A stretch of DNA of 64,000 nucleotides from Sphaerotilus natans (GCF_900156335.1 NZ_FTMZ01000016.1:1-64000), one strand, 5' to 3'. Positions 1 to 10,125 are shown, counted from the stretch's first letter. A program made the numbers and translations. The notes: a model not told the origin generated them from the sequence alone.

Positions 1-1
1 C

Positions 2-631
2 GTCGAGGCCGACCTGGACCTGGCGATCTGCATCACCGAAGGCATCCCCGTGCGGGACATGCTGGAAGTGCGCAACAAGATGAAGGCCAAGGAAGCCGCC
101 GGCGGCAAGAAGACGCTGCTGCTGGGCCCCAACTGCCCCGGCCTGATCACGCCCGACGAGATCAAGATCGGCATCATGCCCGGCCACATCCACCGCAAGG
201 GCCGCGTCGGCGTCGTCTCGCGTTCGGGCACGCTGACCTATGAAGCCGTGGCGCAGCTGACCGAGCTGGGCATCGGCCAGTCGTCGGCCGTGGGCATCGG
301 CGGCGATCCGATCAACGGCCTGAAGCACATCGACGTGATGCGCGCCTTCAACGACGATCCGGACACCGACGCCGTCATCATGATCGGCGAGATCGGCGGC
401 CCGGACGAGGCCGAGGCCGCCCGCTGGGTCAAGGACCACATGAAGAAGCCGGTCGTCGGCTTCATCGCCGGCGTCACCGCGCCTGCGGGCAAGCGCATGG
501 GCCACGCCGGCGCGCTGATCTCCGGCGGCGCCGACACCGCCGACGCCAAGCTCGCCATCATGGAAGAGTGCGGCTTCAAGGTCACCCGCAACCCGTCGGA
601 AATGGGCCGCATCCTGAAGTCGCTGCTGTAA
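2..631 (+). CDS. sucD: Succinyl-CoA synthetase alpha subunit (partial, 5' end outside window)
   Basis: This is the C-terminal two thirds of the ADP/GDP-forming succinate-CoA ligase alpha subunit, a cytoplasmic TCA-cycle enzyme that pairs with SucC. The reading frame is open from base 2, so the start lies before the window. The motif [10 protein letters not shown] near the start of the visible part and [14 protein letters not shown] near the end are typical; the His of GHAG is the phosphorylated catalytic residue of the family. The protein ends in the usual [12 protein letters not shown] tail. sucC is expected just upstream, as is usual. A strong hairpin follows the stop codon. Confidence 0.96.
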   Translation, partial: VEADLDLAICITEGIPVRDMLEVRNKMKAKEAAGGKKTLLLGPNCPGLITPDEIKIGIMPGHIHRKGRVGVVSRSGTLTYEAVAQLTELGIGQSSAVGIGGDPINGLKHIDVMRAFNDDPDTDAVIMIGEIGGPDEAEAARWVKDHMKKPVVGFIAGVTAPAGKRMGHAGALISGGADTADAKLAIMEECGFKVTRNPSEMGRILKSLL

Positions 632-658
632 TCAGCCGCCGCTTTCAGCGCATGCGAG

Positions 659-685
659 AAGGCCGCCCCGAGGGGCGGCCTTTTT
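659..685 (+). terminator. Rho-independent terminator after sucD
   Basis: The stem AAGGCCGCCC pairs with GGGCGGCCTT around a CGAG tetraloop, and five T residues overlap and follow the 3' arm. It lies 28 nt after the sucD stop codon. Confidence 0.9.
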
Positions 686-704
686 CATGGGGCTGGCGAT
701 TCTC

Positions 705-733
705 GTGGGCACCCGCTTTCGCGGGTGTGACGA
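705..733 (-). repeat. 29-bp palindromic intergenic repeat, copy A
   Basis: The core CACCCGC-TTTC-GCGGGTG is a perfect hairpin flanked by GTGGG on one side and TGACGAG on the other. It is a diverged copy of the element also found at 4658-4686, 4711-4739, 59945-59973 and 60024-60052. Like the others it sits between convergent genes, here sucD and the TerC gene. Confidence 0.65.
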
Positions 734-766
734 GGAGAGGCGGGGTGGCGGGAGATGACTCCGGCG

Positions 767-1735
767 TCAGCCTTGCTTGACCGGCAGCTTCGGTGCGGTG
801 CGCACGCTCAGCCACATCGTGAAGGCCAGGATGCCGATCACCGCGCCGAGCGAGGCAAACACCGGGATCTTGACGATGTCGATCAGCAGCATCTTGGTGC
901 CGATGAAGGCCAGGATCACGGCCAGACCGTAGCTCAGCAGGTGGAACTTCGAAGCCATGGCCGCCAGCAGGAAGTACATCGCACGCAGACCCAGGATCGC
1001 GAAGATGTTCGAGGTCAGCACGATGAACGGATCGCTGGTGATCGCGAAGATCGCCGGAATGGAGTCGACCGCGAAGATCACGTCGGTGATGCCCACCAGC
1101 GCGATGACTAGCAGCAGCGGCGTGGCGATGCGCTTGCCGTTCTCGACGGTGAAGAACTTCTCGCCGTCGAAGTTCTTGCTGACCGGCATCACACGGCGCA
1201 GCAGCTTCAGCGCCGGGTTGCTCTCCAGGTCAGGCTCCTGGCCGGCCGCCCACCACATCTTGATGCCGGTGATCAGCAGGAAGGCACCGAAGACATACAG
1301 GATCCAGTGGAACTTGGCGATCAGCCAGGCCCCCACCAGGATCAGCACCGTGCGCAGCACCATCGCGCCGATGATGCCGATCATCAGCACCCGCTTCTGG
1401 TACGACGGCGGCACCGCGAAGTAGGTGAAGATCATCAGGAAGACGAAGATGTTGTCGACGGCCAGCGACTTCTCGATCAGGTAGCCGGTCAGGAATTCGA
1501 GCGCGCGCGTGTTGGCGATCTCGGTACCATGCTCGCGCCAGGTCGCCCACCACAGCAGGCCGTTGAAGGCCAGACTGAGGGCCACCCAGACGATCGACCA
1601 GTTCAACGCCTCCTTGACGCCGACTTCATGCGCGCCCTGCTTGCGCAGAACGACAAAGTCCACGAACAGGGCCAGCAGCACCACCGCCACGAAGAAAAGC
1701 CAGAGCCAGTCTGGCGCCATCGAGTTCATCAGCAT
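767..1735 (-). CDS. TerC/Alx-family integral membrane protein, likely Mn2+ exporter
   Basis: A polytopic inner-membrane protein of 322 residues with about seven to nine hydrophobic segments. It carries the two acidic TerC signatures EKSLAVDNIFVF (first half) and DVIFAVDSIPAIFAIT (second half). The frame stays open to 2071, but that extension is the translated riboswitch leader. I chose the ATG at 1735 because GGAG (1744-1747) lies 8 nt before it and the length then fits the family. In-frame ATGs at 1729 and 1720 are alternatives. Family members such as E. coli Alx and B. subtilis TerC homologues are linked to manganese export, often under this riboswitch. That ion specificity is inferred here from family plus leader. 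Confidence 0.9.
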   Translation of the reverse strand: MLMNSMAPDWLWLFFVAVVLLALFVDFVVLRKQGAHEVGVKEALNWSIVWVALSLAFNGLLWWATWREHGTEIANTRALEFLTGYLIEKSLAVDNIFVFLMIFTYFAVPPSYQKRVLMIGIIGAMVLRTVLILVGAWLIAKFHWILYVFGAFLLITGIKMWWAAGQEPDLESNPALKLLRRVMPVSKNFDGEKFFTVENGKRIATPLLLVIALVGITDVIFAVDSIPAIFAITSDPFIVLTSNIFAILGLRAMYFLLAAMASKFHLLSYGLAVILAFIGTKMLLIDIVKIPVFASLGAVIGILAFTMWLSVRTAPKLPVKQG

Positions 1736-1832
1736 GAAGAGCACTCCACAGGTTGCGATCCAAGTATCAGTGAAGACATGACTCGGAGCGGCCTTCGGCA
1801 CGGTCTGCGCAGCCCTGAAGGGCGCTCCGTAC

Positions 1833-1970
1833 CGAAAGGTCTTGCGACGCACCGCACGGCAGTTGCCGAGCAACGGTTCGTCCGCGAACCCGGGTGGTCG
1901 GCTGTCGGGCCGATCACCGTACTGACGGGATGTCGCGAGGGTCGGGCGACCCTCTGCTACTCCCCTTTCG
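1833..1970 (-). promoter_or_regulatory. yybP-ykoY (Mn2+) riboswitch in the terC leader
   Basis: Read on the minus strand, the leader opens with CGAAAGGGGAGTAGC (1956-1970) and closes with GCAAGACCTTTCG (1833-1845). CGAAAGG and CCTTTCG form the P1 stem, and GGGGAGTAGC and AAGACC are the two invariant loop sequences of the class. Between them are a hairpin GAGGGTC-GCCC-GACCCTC and the internal motif CCCGTCAGTACGG. Downstream, CGGAGCG (1823-1829, minus sense) can pair with CGCTCCG (1784-1790). This could be the expression platform that precedes the ribosome site at 1744-1747. The class senses Mn2+ and usually switches on manganese exporters, which agrees with the gene downstream. Confidence 0.92.
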
Positions 1971-2069
1971 ATGCCGCGGATTCTGCATGAACTCTTCTTT
2001 TCCCTCGACATCACAGGGTTGAACAGTCGGGTACCAAGACCGCCCGATGCGTGTATCCTTTCACGCATC

Positions 2070-2429
2070 ATGCTGAAGCTGTTCGCTCGCTGGTTCCTGC
2101 TTGCTGCCGCGCTGCTGCTGGTGGCGACCCTCTATCCCGGTCTCGAGGTGCGGGGCTTCGGCGCCGCGCTGATGGCGGCGCTGATGCTCGGCCTGCTCAA
2201 TGCGGTCGTGCGCCCGCTGCTGGTGGTGCTGACGCTGCCGGTCACCGTGGTGACGCTGGGACTGTTCCTGTTCGTCATCAATGCCGCGGTGTTCCAGTTC
2301 GCGGCCTGGATGCTCGACGGGCTGCAGGTGGCTGGGTTCGGCGCGGCCCTGATCACCTCGCTGCTGTACAGCCTGTGCGGCATGGTGATCGACAGCGCGC
2401 TGCAGCGGCTGTTCCGGGAAGAAGACTGA
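2070..2429 (+). CDS. Phage-holin-family-4 type small membrane protein
   Basis: A 119-residue protein of unknown role made almost wholly of four hydrophobic segments. The pattern LGLLNAVVRPLLVVLTLPVTVVTLGLF is typical of the holin superfamily IV/DUF360 group, despite no link to phage here. The frame is open upstream to 1971; I chose the ATG at 2070 because it removes a charged, non-membrane stretch. TATCCT at 2054-2059 sits just 10 nt ahead of it, so the transcript may have almost no leader. It is divergent from terC and convergent with the M48 protease gene. Confidence 0.8.
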   Translation: MLKLFARWFLLAAALLLVATLYPGLEVRGFGAALMAALMLGLLNAVVRPLLVVLTLPVTVVTLGLFLFVINAAVFQFAAWMLDGLQVAGFGAALITSLLYSLCGMVIDSALQRLFREED

Positions 2430-2450
2430 CGAGCCGCGCCACGGCGCGCG

Positions 2451-4028
2451 TCAGTCCTCCTCGCCGCGGCGCTCGCGCTCCAGCTCGGCGCGGCGCTGCT
2501 GCTCGAGCGCCTTCAGCCGCGACTCGATGACCACACCCTCCATCGACTCGACCGCACCGCTGCTGCGCGAGAGCCGCTGACCGGCGCGCAACCGGTCGAC
2601 CGCGCCGGCCAGATCGCCCTGAGCGGCCTGCGCCTCGGCTTGGGCGCGCAATGCAGCCAGCGGCTGACCGAGCCGCTCCATCACCCGTGCCAGCGCCTGC
2701 CACGCGCCGACATCGCCAGGCCGCACGGTGACCCAGGTCTGCAGATCCTCGCGGACCCGACTGGCCTGCGCCGCATCGGCCTGCGGCAGCGCAGCCAGCC
2801 GGGCCGACAGCATCAGACCGGCGCGGCTGCCGTCGAGCAGACCGCCCGAGAGAAGCCGCGCCGCCTCGGTCGCCTGACCGCGGTCGAGCATCGACTCGAT
2901 CTGGATGACCTGCACGGCCCGCTGCACCGGTGCGCCCTGCCCCGCTGCCAGCGTGCGTGCGCGGGCCAGCGCAGCATCGGCCGCACGCCAGTCCTTCAGG
3001 CGTGTGGCGGCCAGCGCGGCGGCACAGGCGGTCGACAGCGCCTCCGGCGTGCTGGCCACCGCTGCAACACCGGGTACGCCACCACCGGCCAGCCGGCTGA
3101 GCGTCTCGCCGCGTCCGTCCATCAGCGCGCGGGCGCGGCCCTGCATCGCCGCATGCAGCCAGCGTGCCGCGTCCGGCGCCGCGCTCGACCCGCCCGGATT
3201 CACGCCCAGACGCGAGCGCGCCTCGGCGATGCGCTCGCCGGTCAGCGGGTGCGAGCGCAGGTAGGGGAACTGGCCGCTGTCGTTGAGCCGCGAGGCGCTC
3301 TGCAGCCGATCGAACATGCCGGCCATGCCCTCGGGCGCGAAGCCCGCCGCCTCCAGCACGCCGAAGCCGATGCGGTCGGCCTCGCGCTCCATGTCGCGCG
3401 AGAAGTTGAGCTGGCCCTGCGCGGCGACCGCCTGTCCGCCGACGATCATCGCGTTGGCCGCGTCTCCGCTGCGCGAGGCAGCTAGGATGCCGGCGATCAT
3501 CGTCGCCGCACCGATCAGCGACTGGCGCCGGCTGGTCGCGATCGAGCGCGCGATGTGGCGCTGCGTCACATGCGAGAGCTCGTGCGCCAGCACCGCGGCC
3601 AGCTCGTCGCGGGTGGAGGTGATCGCGATCAGGCCCAGATGCACGCCGACATGGCCGCCCGGCAGCGCGAAGGCGTTGACGCTGCGGTCGCGCACCAGGA
3701 AGGTCGCCCAGGCGAACTGCTCGCGCTGCTCGTCGGGCAGATCGCCGCGGGCACGGGCGGCGGCCAGCAGCGGCTGCCATAGCGCGTCGACATAGTCCTG
3801 CAGCAGCGGATCGTCGAGCAGGTCCGGATCGCGGCGCAGCTCCTTCATGATGCGCTCGCCCAGCCGGCGCTCGGCGCCGATGCCCAGCTCGTCGGCACCG
3901 GCGTCACCCAGCGCAGGCAGCGTCGGCGCGTTGGCGGGCGTGGCCGCCTGCGCCGGTGAGGCCGGTGCCAGGGCCAGCGGCATCGTCAGGCCCAGCAATG
4001 CGGCCAGCAGCAGCGGAGTGGTCTTCAT
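2451..4028 (-). CDS. Periplasmic M48-family metalloprotease with TPR-like C-terminus (BepA-like)
   Basis: A 525-residue zinc protease with a cleavable signal peptide (hydrophobic [16 protein letters not shown], then AQA). The catalytic HELSH of the HExxH motif lies in [15 protein letters not shown], and the third zinc ligand region is in MEREADRIG. The Ala/Arg-rich second half looks like helical TPR repeats, giving the BepA/YfgC architecture that monitors outer-membrane protein assembly. Two adjacent ATGs (4031 and 4028) follow AGGA; I chose the second for its better spacing. The 5' end faces moaC and the 3' end meets the small membrane protein gene. Confidence 0.9.
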   Translation of the reverse strand: MKTTPLLLAALLGLTMPLALAPASPAQAATPANAPTLPALGDAGADELGIGAERRLGERIMKELRRDPDLLDDPLLQDYVDALWQPLLAAARARGDLPDEQREQFAWATFLVRDRSVNAFALPGGHVGVHLGLIAITSTRDELAAVLAHELSHVTQRHIARSIATSRRQSLIGAATMIAGILAASRSGDAANAMIVGGQAVAAQGQLNFSRDMEREADRIGFGVLEAAGFAPEGMAGMFDRLQSASRLNDSGQFPYLRSHPLTGERIAEARSRLGVNPGGSSAAPDAARWLHAAMQGRARALMDGRGETLSRLAGGGVPGVAAVASTPEALSTACAAALAATRLKDWRAADAALARARTLAAGQGAPVQRAVQVIQIESMLDRGQATEAARLLSGGLLDGSRAGLMLSARLAALPQADAAQASRVREDLQTWVTVRPGDVGAWQALARVMERLGQPLAALRAQAEAQAAQGDLAGAVDRLRAGQRLSRSSGAVESMEGVVIESRLKALEQQRRAELERERRGEED

Positions 4029-4149
4029 CATCTTCCTGGAACGAGGCTGCGTATCATGCCGCCACCCTGGCGCCGGCGTGTATCTCCCTGCTGAGGCCCG
4101 GATGCCAGCCTTGCGCCCTCCCGCTCCAACCGACTGCCGCCCTCCTGCG

Positions 4150-4635
4150 ATGAACTCACCGCTGACCCATTTCGATGCCCACGGCCAGGCCCACATGGTC
4201 GACGTGTCCGGCAAGACGCCGACGCACCGCGTGGCCACCGCCACCGGCACGATCCGCATGCAACCGGAAACCCTGGCGCTGATCGCCCGCGGCGAGGCGA
4301 AGAAGGGCGACGTGATCGGCATCGCGCGCATCGCAGCGATCCAGGGCGCCAAGCGCACCGCCGATCTGGTGCCGCTGTGCCATCCGCTGCCGATCACCCG
4401 GGTGGCGGTCGACTTCCACCTCGACGAGGCCGCCTCGTCGGTGCACTGCGAGGCCACCGTCGAGACGCTGGGCCGCACCGGCGTCGAGATGGAGGCGCTG
4501 ACCGCCGTCCAGGTCGGCCTGCTGACCATCTACGACATGTGCAAGGCGGCCGAGAAGGGCATGGTCATGACCGACATCCGCCTGCTCGAGAAGCGCGGCG
4601 GCAAGTCCGGCGACTGGCTCGCTCAGGACCAATAA
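4150..4635 (+). CDS. moaC: Cyclic pyranopterin monophosphate synthase
   Basis: MoaC acts in the first step of molybdenum cofactor synthesis, with the radical SAM enzyme MoaA. At 161 residues it matches the usual length. [10 protein letters not shown] carries the conserved substrate-binding region and [10 protein letters not shown] the catalytic Asp and Lys region. The ATG at 4150 was preferred over the long upstream extension because it gives the canonical start [17 protein letters not shown]. It is divergent from the M48 protease gene. No other moa genes are visible nearby. Confidence 0.95.
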   Translation: MNSPLTHFDAHGQAHMVDVSGKTPTHRVATATGTIRMQPETLALIARGEAKKGDVIGIARIAAIQGAKRTADLVPLCHPLPITRVAVDFHLDEAASSVHCEATVETLGRTGVEMEALTAVQVGLLTIYDMCKAAEKGMVMTDIRLLEKRGGKSGDWLAQDQ

Positions 4636-4657
4636 TCCGTCCTGCCCCGTCCCGTCA

Positions 4658-4686
4658 CCGTCATCCTCGCGAAGGCGAGGACCCAC
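4658..4686 (+). repeat. 29-bp palindromic intergenic repeat, copy B
   Basis: Begins CCGTCATCCTCGCGAAGG and ends CGAGGACCCAC. The core CCTCGC-GAAG-GCGAGG forms a hairpin. It is identical over all 29 bases to the reverse complement of 59945-59973. It lies between moaC and the convergent oligosaccharyltransferase gene. Confidence 0.8.
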
Positions 4687-4710
4687 CCCCACCACAGAAG
4701 CAAGCCCATC

Positions 4711-4739
4711 GTGGCCGCCCACCTTCGCGGGCATGACGG
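4711..4739 (-). repeat. 29-bp palindromic intergenic repeat, copy C (inverted relative to copy B)
   Basis: The reverse complement reads CCGTCATGCCCGCGAAGG then TGGGCGGCCAC. Together with copy B it forms a larger inverted pair separated by 24 bases. The pair could act as a bidirectional transcription stop between convergent genes. Confidence 0.75.
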
Positions 4740-4763
4740 GGACGTTCGGGCGCAGGCTCCGGC

Positions 4764-6536
4764 TCAGGGCCGCATCAGCGCGGCCGGCAGCTCCGGATCA
4801 GGCAGACACTGGAAGGGCGTGGGCCGGCGGTCCGAGCCCGGCGCATCGCAGACCGAGAAGAATTCGGCCGAGGCCGGATTGCGGAACTCGCGCAGTCGCG
4901 CCGCCACATGCGCGGCGCGGGCCGTCTCGCCGCGGCCCTCGAGCGCCCGGGCGTAGGCGATCATCAGCCGGGTGTCGGCCAGATGGTGCAGCGGCCGGTC
5001 GAAGGCGTCGAAGACCTCCTCGGGCGCCTTGGCCATCGTCGCGCGGGCATAGTCGGCATGATGCCCCCACAGCACGCTGCGCCGGCCGCGCTCGATGCGC
5101 GCCGACAGCGGCTCGGCCTCGCCGAAGGACAGCTCAGGCTCGAAGATCACCGACACCGTCCAGTACTCGACCGTCGACCAGACCGAGGCGACCAGCGCCA
5201 GGGCGCCGGTCACGCTCCACAGCCACGGCCCCAGGCGCAGGCGCCAGCCCGGCGCGGCCGCCGGCGGCCGTGCCGGCTCGACCGAGGCCGGCACGCTGCC
5301 GGTCAGCCACCCGGCCAGCATCATCGCCGGCAGCAGGAAGTAGACGTACCACAGCGGATACTCGAGCAGGCTGTGCACGCCGACCATCACCAGCATGAAC
5401 AGCGCGGTCCGGGCGTCGCGCGCGCGGTCCTCGTCGGCATCGACCAGCGCCCGGCGCGCACGCCAGCCGGCCCAGGCCACGCCGGCCAGCACCGCGCCGG
5501 CCAGCGGCAGGCCGGACTCCACCGCCAGCTGCAGCGGCAGGTTGTGGCTGTGATCGAAGAAGGCGACCGGCCGGCCGGGAAACGGCGTCATCGACCAGAC
5601 GAAGTTGAAGGCGCCGACGCCGACGCCCGTCCACGGATGCGCCTGCACCAGCGCCCAGGTGTTGGCCCAGATGCGCCCGCGCGAGCTGCTGGCGTCGCCA
5701 TGCAGCGTCTTCTTGAGCTGGTCGTCGCCATAGAACATCACGCCGTGCGAGGCCAGCCACTGCTCCAGCCCGACCCAGCACAGCGCATAGAACGGCACCA
5801 TCGCCAGCAGCAGGCCGCGCACCGGTGCCGGCAGGCGGCGGTCCAGCAGCCCCCACAGCGCCAGCAGCACCACGCCGACCAGGCCGGTGCGCGAGGCGGT
5901 CATCGCCACGCCGAAGACCAGTGCGGCCAGCACCAGCGCCAGCTGCACGATCGAGCGACGCTCGCGCAGCGACAGCCAGACCGCGGCAGCCGCCGCCCAC
6001 AGCAGCAGCGTCGAGAGCTGGTTGGGCTGGCGCATGTTGCCGATGGCGCGCCCGGGTGTGGTCGCGAAGGCGACCCAGCGGCCGTCGGCCAGCTCGGGCG
6101 CGAAGACCTGCACCGCGCCGATCACCACGCTGAGCAGCCCGGCCGTCAGCAGCGCGCACATCAGCGGCAAGGTCCAGTCGCTGCCCCGTCCGTCGCGGCA
6201 GCTGCGCGCCACCGCATGCATCAGCGCGCCGCCCAGCAGCAGGCAGCCCAGCGGCGCCAGCCTCTGCCCCCAGGGCGCGGAGGACAACGCGGTGGCCAGC
6301 AACAGCAGCACGCCCACGCCAAGCAGCCAGCGGGTCGCTGCGGAGGATCCGGCCGTACCGGGTCGGGTGCCCAGCGCCCAGACCATCAGCCACAGGCCGC
6401 AGCCACCGAAGGCCAGCGCCTGGTTGAAATAGGTCGAGGTCGGCGGCGCGCTGCCGGCAATCAGGAAAGGCAGCGCGACGGCCAGCAGGGCCAGCGGCAG
6501 GAAGGCGTTGCGGTCAGCGGAAAGCGGCGGCGTCAT
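4764..6536 (-). CDS. PglL/TfpO-like O-oligosaccharyltransferase (O-antigen ligase family)
   Basis: A 590-residue inner-membrane protein with about a dozen hydrophobic segments and a C-terminal soluble part. FFDHSHNLPLQLAVESGLP is the conserved periplasmic loop of the Wzy/WaaL/PglL superfamily, and GVGVGAFNF precedes it. The C-terminal region (around FGEAEPLSARIERG to PFQCLPDPELP) fits the Wzy C-terminal domain found in pilin-type ligases. It is followed, 53 bases upstream on the same strand, by two pilin genes. That context makes lipid-linked glycan transfer to pilin the best guess, rather than O-antigen ligation to lipid A. The substrate is inferred. Confidence 0.85.
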   Translation of the reverse strand: MTPPLSADRNAFLPLALLAVALPFLIAGSAPPTSTYFNQALAFGGCGLWLMVWALGTRPGTAGSSAATRWLLGVGVLLLLATALSSAPWGQRLAPLGCLLLGGALMHAVARSCRDGRGSDWTLPLMCALLTAGLLSVVIGAVQVFAPELADGRWVAFATTPGRAIGNMRQPNQLSTLLLWAAAAAVWLSLRERRSIVQLALVLAALVFGVAMTASRTGLVGVVLLALWGLLDRRLPAPVRGLLLAMVPFYALCWVGLEQWLASHGVMFYGDDQLKKTLHGDASSSRGRIWANTWALVQAHPWTGVGVGAFNFVWSMTPFPGRPVAFFDHSHNLPLQLAVESGLPLAGAVLAGVAWAGWRARRALVDADEDRARDARTALFMLVMVGVHSLLEYPLWYVYFLLPAMMLAGWLTGSVPASVEPARPPAAAPGWRLRLGPWLWSVTGALALVASVWSTVEYWTVSVIFEPELSFGEAEPLSARIERGRRSVLWGHHADYARATMAKAPEEVFDAFDRPLHHLADTRLMIAYARALEGRGETARAAHVAARLREFRNPASAEFFSVCDAPGSDRRPTPFQCLPDPELPAALMRP

Positions 6537-6589
6537 GCGCGCCGATCATAGCGAGCCGAGCCGCTCGCCCCGGACAAGCGCCAGCGGCT

Positions 6590-7057
6590 TCAGCTGCCGC
6601 GGCACTCCGCCGGCACATGGCGCGGCGACAGCCCGCCGCTGGAAGGAATGCGGCAGGACCAGCGGATGCTGCCCGAGGCGGCCTCGGGCTGCAGCAGCAG
6701 GCTGCCGTCCTGCACGCGCGAATTGAAGCGGATGGTGATGATGCCGGCGCTGCCCACGGTGACCGAGCTGACGCTGTTGCCGGCGATCTTCTCAGGCTCC
6801 ACCAGGCCGACAGCCTCGTTACTGTCTGGCCAGCGCGAGTTGGTGCCGTAGAACTCGGTCACCATGTCGCGGGCTTCCATGCTCAGGCGCAGCCCCTCGG
6901 AGACGCGGGCGCGCAGCGCATAGTCCTGGTAGGCGGGCAGCGCGATGGCCGCCAGCACGCCGACGATCGCGACAACGATCATCAGCTCGATCAACGTGAA
7001 TCCGGGCGAGGGCCTGACTGCTCTCCCCCCCGGGACGACAGCGGCGGTGTGGCACAT
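6590..7057 (-). CDS. Type IV pilin-like protein (first of two)
   Basis: A 155-residue class III prepilin. The cleavage site is [28 protein letters not shown], with Glu at +5. From the ATG at 7057 the leader is 19 residues, longer than the usual 6-8. An AGGA about ten bases ahead supports this start, and the frame remains open to 7123. Two C-terminal cysteines (WSCR and PAEC) can form the D-region disulfide. The protein ends Cys-Arg-Gly-Ser. Its N-terminal helix and tail closely resemble the pilin encoded just upstream, so the two are probably duplicates, and this one may be a minor or variant pilin. Confidence 0.88.
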   Translation of the reverse strand: MCHTAAVVPGGRAVRPSPGFTLIELMIVVAIVGVLAAIALPAYQDYALRARVSEGLRLSMEARDMVTEFYGTNSRWPDSNEAVGLVEPEKIAGNSVSSVTVGSAGIITIRFNSRVQDGSLLLQPEAASGSIRWSCRIPSSGGLSPRHVPAECRGS

Positions 7058-7148
7058 GGCGTGGCATTCCTGCGGAAAACTGCTGCCGTTGTAGAGAGTC
7101 CGCCACCATTCACCAAGGAACAAATTCGTTTTAGGGCGTCAGAAACGC

Positions 7149-7172
7149 AAGATGCGCCCGCAGGCGCATCTT
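7149..7172 (-). terminator. Hairpin after the major pilin gene
   Basis: AAGATGCGCC pairs with GGCGCATCTT around a short loop. On the minus strand it follows the pilin stop codon by about 20 nt, and only a weak T tract follows. It separates the two pilin genes, so the downstream pilin may depend on read-through or its own promoter. A weak TTGGTG-N17-TACAAC is present near 7094-7122 on the minus strand. Confidence 0.55.
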
Positions 7173-7193
7173 TACCCCTCAAACAAGGGGGTG

Positions 7194-7676
7194 TCAGCTA
7201 CGGCATTCGGCCGGGACGTACTTGCCCTTGATCGAGCCTGCGTTACCCGACTTGCCAGAGCCAGTCGAGCCAGCAGACAGGCAATTCCAGGTGATCGAAC
7301 CTTGCTTCGGCACAGTCCCGCTCACCAGCGCATCGCCGGCAATGCCGCCATCACGCGGAGACAGCACCAGCGTGGCACCACTGTCGATTGCAGTGGTAAA
7401 GGTGATGGTGATTTCACCGTTGGTCGGGCTGATGGCAACACTGGCGACATTCTTGGTCGCAGCTGGCTGCTGGAAACCGGAATCGAATGCCGCACCGTTG
7501 GCCGCATTTTCAGCCACCGTCGCCTTGGCACCGGCCGCCAGCGCCAAGCCTTCCGAAACCTTCGCACGGACCGTGTAGTCCTGATAGGCCGGCAGCGCCA
7601 CCGCGGCCAGGATGCCGATGATCGCCACGACGATCATCAGTTCGATAAGGGTAAAACCTTGTTGCACGCGCTTCAT
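7194..7676 (-). CDS. pilA: Type IV major pilin (PilA/PilE)
   Basis: A 160-residue prepilin with a classic short leader MKRVQQG before [32 protein letters not shown]; Phe +1 and Glu +5 are both present. Two cysteines (WNCL and PAEC) close the D-region, and the protein ends ECRS. The ATG at 7676 is preceded by GGAGGA. A sigma-54 promoter lies just upstream. Major pilins of this type are polymerised by PilB, C, D and Q encoded elsewhere. The symbol is given by family and by sigma-54 control; pilE would be equally valid. Confidence 0.93.
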   Translation of the reverse strand: MKRVQQGFTLIELMIVVAIIGILAAVALPAYQDYTVRAKVSEGLALAAGAKATVAENAANGAAFDSGFQQPAATKNVASVAISPTNGEITITFTTAIDSGATLVLSPRDGGIAGDALVSGTVPKQGSITWNCLSAGSTGSGKSGNAGSIKGKYVPAECRS

Positions 7677-7714
7677 GGAAGGATCCTCCGTCAGGTGAGT
7701 AGACGGCAAGGAAT

Positions 7715-7731
7715 GTGCAGACTTCGTGCCA
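7715..7731 (-). promoter_or_regulatory. Sigma-54 (-24/-12) promoter of the major pilin gene
   Basis: Minus-strand TGGCACG-N5-TGCA with exactly ten bases between the GG (-24) and GC (-12) pairs. It matches the RpoN consensus except for C in place of the first T of TTGC. The predicted start is near 7705, giving a leader of about 29 nt that contains the GGAGGA ribosome site. In related bacteria PilS/PilR activate pilin genes through such promoters; no pilS or pilR is in this window. Confidence 0.85.
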
Positions 7732-7784
7732 GCCCTCAAAGCCCCAACAGCCCGGGCGGAGCGGCGCTGATGCGGCTCAGGAAG

Positions 7785-7861
7785 TGACATTTCTTGGCCG
7801 ACAAGGTCGACGGCGACGACAAGAAATGTCAGATCCTCACGCGGACGGCCAAGATTTGTCA
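7785..7861 (-). promoter_or_regulatory. Upstream activator sites of the pilin promoter (PilR-like candidates)
   Basis: TGACATTTCTTG (7785-7796) and CAAGAAATGTCA (7820-7831) are a perfect 12-bp inverted repeat. A third, 2-mismatch copy CAAGATTTGTCA lies at 7850-7861. All contain TGTCA, which resembles the TGTC-containing motif reported for PilR in Pseudomonas. They fall roughly 55-130 bp upstream of the -24 element, the usual range for enhancer-binding activators. The assignment to PilR is inferred. Confidence 0.6.
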
Positions 7862-7924
7862 CCCGGATGCGGGGGATGAATCGGCCCGGCGTGCCTGACT
7901 TCACACGCAATTGCTTGCAGAAAT

Positions 7925-7954
7925 GAAAAAAGGGTGGCTTGACAGCCACCCTTT
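7925..7954 (-). terminator. Rho-independent terminator of groESL
   Basis: Minus-strand stem AAAGGGTGGCT / AGCCACCCTTT with a short loop is followed by a run of T residues. It lies about 50 nt after the groEL stop codon. Confidence 0.9.
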
Positions 7955-8006
7955 CCTTTCGACGCCGCAGCGTCGTGTCGTCGAGCTCAGGTCAGGCTCG
8001 GCAGGA

Positions 8007-9656
<1,650 letters not shown>

Positions 9657-9721
9657 CTAGCTCCGAATACTTGAAATCTGGGAATGGGGGAGGTGTGCGG
9701 GAGAAGGCGCCGGACGGCGGC

Positions 9722-10012
9722 TTACTTCTCGACCACGGCGAAGAGGTCTTCTTCGCGCATCACCAGCAGCTCGTTGCCGTCGACCTTGACGGTCTGGCCG
9801 CTGTACTTGCCGAACAGCACGCGGTCGCCAACCTGGACGTTCAGCGCGACGAAGTCACCCTTGTCGTTGCGCTTGCCCGGGCCGACGGCCAGCACTTCAC
9901 CCTGGTCCGGCTTCTCGGCCGCGTTGTCCGGGATGATGATGCCCAGGGCGGTCTTGGTCTCGTTTTCCAGACGCTTGACGATCACGCGGTCGTGCAGGGG
10001 ACGAAGATTCAT
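9722..10012 (-). CDS. groS: Co-chaperonin GroES (10 kDa)
   Basis: A 96-residue Hsp10 beginning [20 protein letters not shown] and containing the mobile-loop region [17 protein letters not shown]. It caps the GroEL ring. It is the first gene of the groES-groEL operon. Confidence 0.99.
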   Translation of the reverse strand: MNLRPLHDRVIVKRLENETKTALGIIIPDNAAEKPDQGEVLAVGPGKRNDKGDFVALNVQVGDRVLFGKYSGQTVKVDGNELLVMREEDLFAVVEK

Positions 10013-10090
10013 GGCGACTCCTAGAAACAGAGCTTGGATCGGACAGAAAAGGTGGGATGCAACAGGGCAGGACGCTGCCCCTCGCGATCA

Positions 10091-10117
10091 CTAGCACTCA
10101 CCACCAGCGAGTGCTAA
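10091..10117 (-). promoter_or_regulatory. CIRCE operator of groESL (HrcA target)
   Basis: The inverted repeat CTAGCACTC-N9-GAGTGCTAA differs from the CIRCE consensus TTAGCACTC-N9-GAGTGCTAA at one base. It starts about two bases after the predicted transcription start, a position where HrcA blocks transcription. Confidence 0.95.
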
Positions 10118-10125
10118 CGGAACTG

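Noticed and set aside
1736..2071. N-terminal extension giving a 434-residue TerC
   Set aside because: The extension is the translated riboswitch; an ATG with a proper ribosome site exists at 1735.
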